From assembly GCA_003532715.1 (NCBI GenBank), contig DOEZ01000173.1:4255-12232 (forward strand): a DNA stretch of 7,978 nucleotides, given 5' to 3'. Shown piece after piece: positions 6,643 through 7,978 of the stretch. Source of the stretch: Planctomycetaceae bacterium (lineage in GTDB: Bacteria; Planctomycetota; Planctomycetia; Pirellulales; Thermoguttaceae). Within the stretch, counting starts at the first letter, position 1, and each line of letters opens with the position of its first letter. The notes below the pieces were generated by a model. That model worked only from the letters and a program-made list of their open reading frames with translations. It did no database searches and had not been told where the DNA came from. The translations under genes and the position numbers were made by a program.

Positions 6643-7233
6643 CTATTGCTTCGCCAACTCCGCCTCGATGACCTTCAGCACCTCCGCATCGTCAGGCTTC
6701 GTCCGAGGAGAAAAACGGGCTACGACTTCCCCGTTGCGGCCAATGATGAACTTCTCGAAGTTCCAGCTGATCTTTCCTGGCCCGACAGGCTTCGTGTCGA
6801 GAGCGGTCAGGTTCTTGTACAGGTCGCAGGCGCCGTCGCCGTTGACCTCGACCTTGGCGAAGATGTCAAAACGGACGCCGTAGTTGACTCGGCAGAATTC
6901 CTTGATCTCGTCGGCCGTTCCCGGCTCCTGAGAAAGGAATTGATTACACGGGAAACCCAGGATCGCCAGCCCGTCTTTGGAATGCTTTTCGTGCAATGCC
7001 TGGAGCTGTTCGTACTGGGGTGTCAGGCCGCACTTACTGGCCACATTCACGATCATCACGACCTTGCCATCGTACTTGCTCAGGTCCACGTCTTCTCCGC
7101 CCAAAGACTTCACGGTGAAACTCAATGGTCTGGACACCTTCTTTGCCTCCTTCTCGACGGGAACGGACGCGGACGGGCAACCAGGCAGAGCCACGCCGAC
7201 CATCAGTAGTAGTAGGGCGATGCGCTTGAACAT
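6643..7233 (-). CDS. Glutathione peroxidase-family thiol peroxidase, predicted lipoprotein
   Basis: This is a 196-residue protein. The start at 7233 is chosen because the product then begins with a lipoprotein signal: positive MFKR, a hydrophobic LLLLMVGVA stretch and the lipobox LPGC with C19 as the lipidated residue. AGGGG lies about 8 bases upstream. The mature domain (about 36-196) is a complete glutathione peroxidase fold: NVASKCG with peroxidatic C68, FPCNQF with Q98, and SWNF with W157 and N158, together the catalytic tetrad. The catalytic residue is cysteine, not selenocysteine. C114 (EFCRVNY) lies where plant- and yeast-type, thioredoxin-dependent members carry the resolving cysteine, so thioredoxin-like reductants are more likely than glutathione. 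It should reduce hydrogen or lipid peroxides at the periplasmic face of a membrane. The usual FGGQEPGT is FLSQEPGT here. It lies downstream of the fasciclin gene but behind a likely terminator, so it probably has its own promoter in 7234-7289. Confidence 0.93.
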   Translation of the reverse strand: MFKRIALLLLMVGVALPGCPSASVPVEKEAKKVSRPLSFTVKSLGGEDVDLSKYDGKVVMIVNVASKCGLTPQYEQLQALHEKHSKDGLAILGFPCNQFLSQEPGTADEIKEFCRVNYGVRFDIFAKVEVNGDGACDLYKNLTALDTKPVGPGKISWNFEKFIIGRNGEVVARFSPRTKPDDAEVLKVIEAELAKQ

Positions 7234-7289
7234 TTCGCGATCCCCTGTTTGCGTGCGCCAGGGATGACCTTCCCAACAGAATACAGAAG

Positions 7290-7319
7290 ACTGGGGGGCC
7301 CAACTGGGCTCCCCAGTCA
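7290..7319 (-). terminator. Likely intrinsic terminator of the fasciclin gene
   Basis: The outer arms GACTGGGG (7290-7297) and CCCCAGTC (7312-7319) pair perfectly. They continue inward through a G-T pair and GCCC/GGGC to a 4-base loop, making a hairpin of about 13 bp. It starts 12 bases after the fasciclin stop codon. On the reverse strand it is followed by a T-rich but interrupted run (TTCTGTATTCT). The hairpin is strong and the T-tract mediocre. Confidence 0.65.
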
Positions 7320-7331
7320 AATACTTGCTGA

Positions 7332-7978
7332 TCACTTAGGCAGGATTACGGCGTCAATGACGTGTATGACCCCGTTGCCGCACTGGATATCGGTCTTGAT
7401 AACGTTCGCGTTGTCCACCTTGACCTTGCCTCCCCTGACCGCGATCGTGACCTCCGACCCCTGGACCGTCTTGGCATTCGTCAGCTTAACGACGTCCGCG
7501 GCCATGACCTTTCCCGCCACCACGTGGTAAGTGAGAATGCTGGCCAGCTTTTCCTTGTTCTCTGGCTTGAGCAGCGCTTCCACAGTCCCCTTGGGCAACT
7601 TGGCGAACGCTTCGTCCGTCGGCGCGAAGACCGTGAAGGGACCCTTTCCCTTAAGCGTTTCGACAAGGTCGGCGGCCTTTAACGCTGCTGCCAGAGTCTT
7701 GAAACTGCCGGCCGAAACGGCCGTGTCCACGATGTCCTTCGGTAGGATCACCGCGTCAATGACGTGTATGACCCCGTTGCCGCACTGGATATCGGTCTTG
7801 ATAACGTTCGCGTTGTCCACCTTGACCTTGCCTCCCTTGACCGCGATCGTGACCTCCGACCCCTGGACCGTCTTGGCATTCGTCAGCTTAACGACGTCCG
7901 CGGCCATGACCTTTCCGGCCACCACGTGGTAAGTGAGAATGCTGGCCAGCTTCTCCTTGTTCTCTGGCTTGAGCAGCG
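7332..7978 (-). CDS. Tandem fasciclin (FAS1) domain protein, partial
   Basis: The reverse strand is open from the right edge to the TGA at 7332-7334, giving the last 214 codons of a longer protein. It contains one complete FAS1 unit (134 residues, coded by 7736-7335) and the C-terminal part of a preceding one. Typical FAS1 features are seen in the complete unit: DIVDTAVSAGSFKTLAAAL at its start, the H1 block FTVFAPTDEAFAKLP, the YHVV of H2, and the closing GVIHVIDAVILPK. FAS1 domains mediate adhesion or matrix contact and are normally exported. The signal peptide and the true start lie beyond the window. Proteins of this style with single or repeated units are common in planctomycetes and other environmental bacteria. 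No enzymatic function is expected. A hairpin terminator follows the stop. Confidence 0.92.
   Translation of the reverse strand, partial: LLKPENKEKLASILTYHVVAGKVMAADVVKLTNAKTVQGSEVTIAVKGGKVKVDNANVIKTDIQCGNGVIHVIDAVILPKDIVDTAVSAGSFKTLAAALKAADLVETLKGKGPFTVFAPTDEAFAKLPKGTVEALLKPENKEKLASILTYHVVAGKVMAADVVKLTNAKTVQGSEVTIAVRGGKVKVDNANVIKTDIQCGNGVIHVIDAVILPK
7335..7978. repeat. Tandem direct repeat, 402-base period, within the fasciclin gene
   Basis: The segment 7339-7576 recurs at 7741-7978, a period of exactly 402 bases or 134 codons. By eye there are six differences in these 238 bases, most of them silent; one changes lysine to arginine (IAVKGG versus IAVRGG). Unit length equals one FAS1 domain, so this is an in-frame domain duplication. 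The second copy continues past the window edge, and further units may follow. Confidence 0.93.

Noticed and set aside
7234..7335. Extending the peroxidase upstream to a start at 7335.
   Set aside because: It would read through the terminator hairpin and bury the lipoprotein signal 34 residues from the N-terminus.

Overview
The window is a moderately GC-rich bacterial chromosomal segment. The mix of genes suggests a planctomycete or a similar environmental bacterium: an iron-sulfur photolyase, a lipoprotein-type glutathione peroxidase, a tandem fasciclin protein and a PEP-synthase-like dikinase. The near-repeat style of the fasciclin units also fits. This assignment is inference from protein style. 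No rRNA, tRNA, CRISPR array, transposase or phage gene was seen.

Left part (1-1300). The N-terminal two thirds of a THUMP-type RNA methyltransferase gene runs off the left edge on the minus strand. To its right is a poorly coding stretch of about 540 bases. It contains a short, truncated remnant of the C-terminus of a BaiN/HI0933-family flavoprotein (about 1008-1124, plus strand), which points to local gene decay.

Middle (1301-3373). A minus-strand pair encodes a cryptochrome/photolyase of the iron-sulfur (PhrB-like) class and, just downstream, a small predicted ribbon-helix-helix protein. The photolyase cysteines and histidines match the spacing known for PhrB. A 166-base divergent promoter region with a 20-bp palindrome separates this pair from the next operon.

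Operon (3374-6608). Three plus-strand genes are tightly coupled: a zinc-dependent cytidine-deaminase-fold protein, a pyridoxamine-phosphate-oxidase-like flavin protein (4-base overlap) and a 756-residue dikinase (25-base overlap). The dikinase has an ATP-binding domain, a middle domain and a phosphohistidine domain. It lacks the PEP-binding barrel of true PEP synthase, so it resembles rifampin phosphotransferase in layout. Together the three look like a small-molecule modification pathway of unknown substrate. This is the best candidate in the window for an undescribed system.

Right part (6643-7978). Two minus-strand genes follow: a glutathione peroxidase with a lipoprotein signal, and a protein of tandem fasciclin (FAS1) domains whose 402-base repeat units are almost identical. 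A strong hairpin just past the fasciclin stop codon is a likely terminator. The dikinase and peroxidase genes converge with only 34 bases between them.
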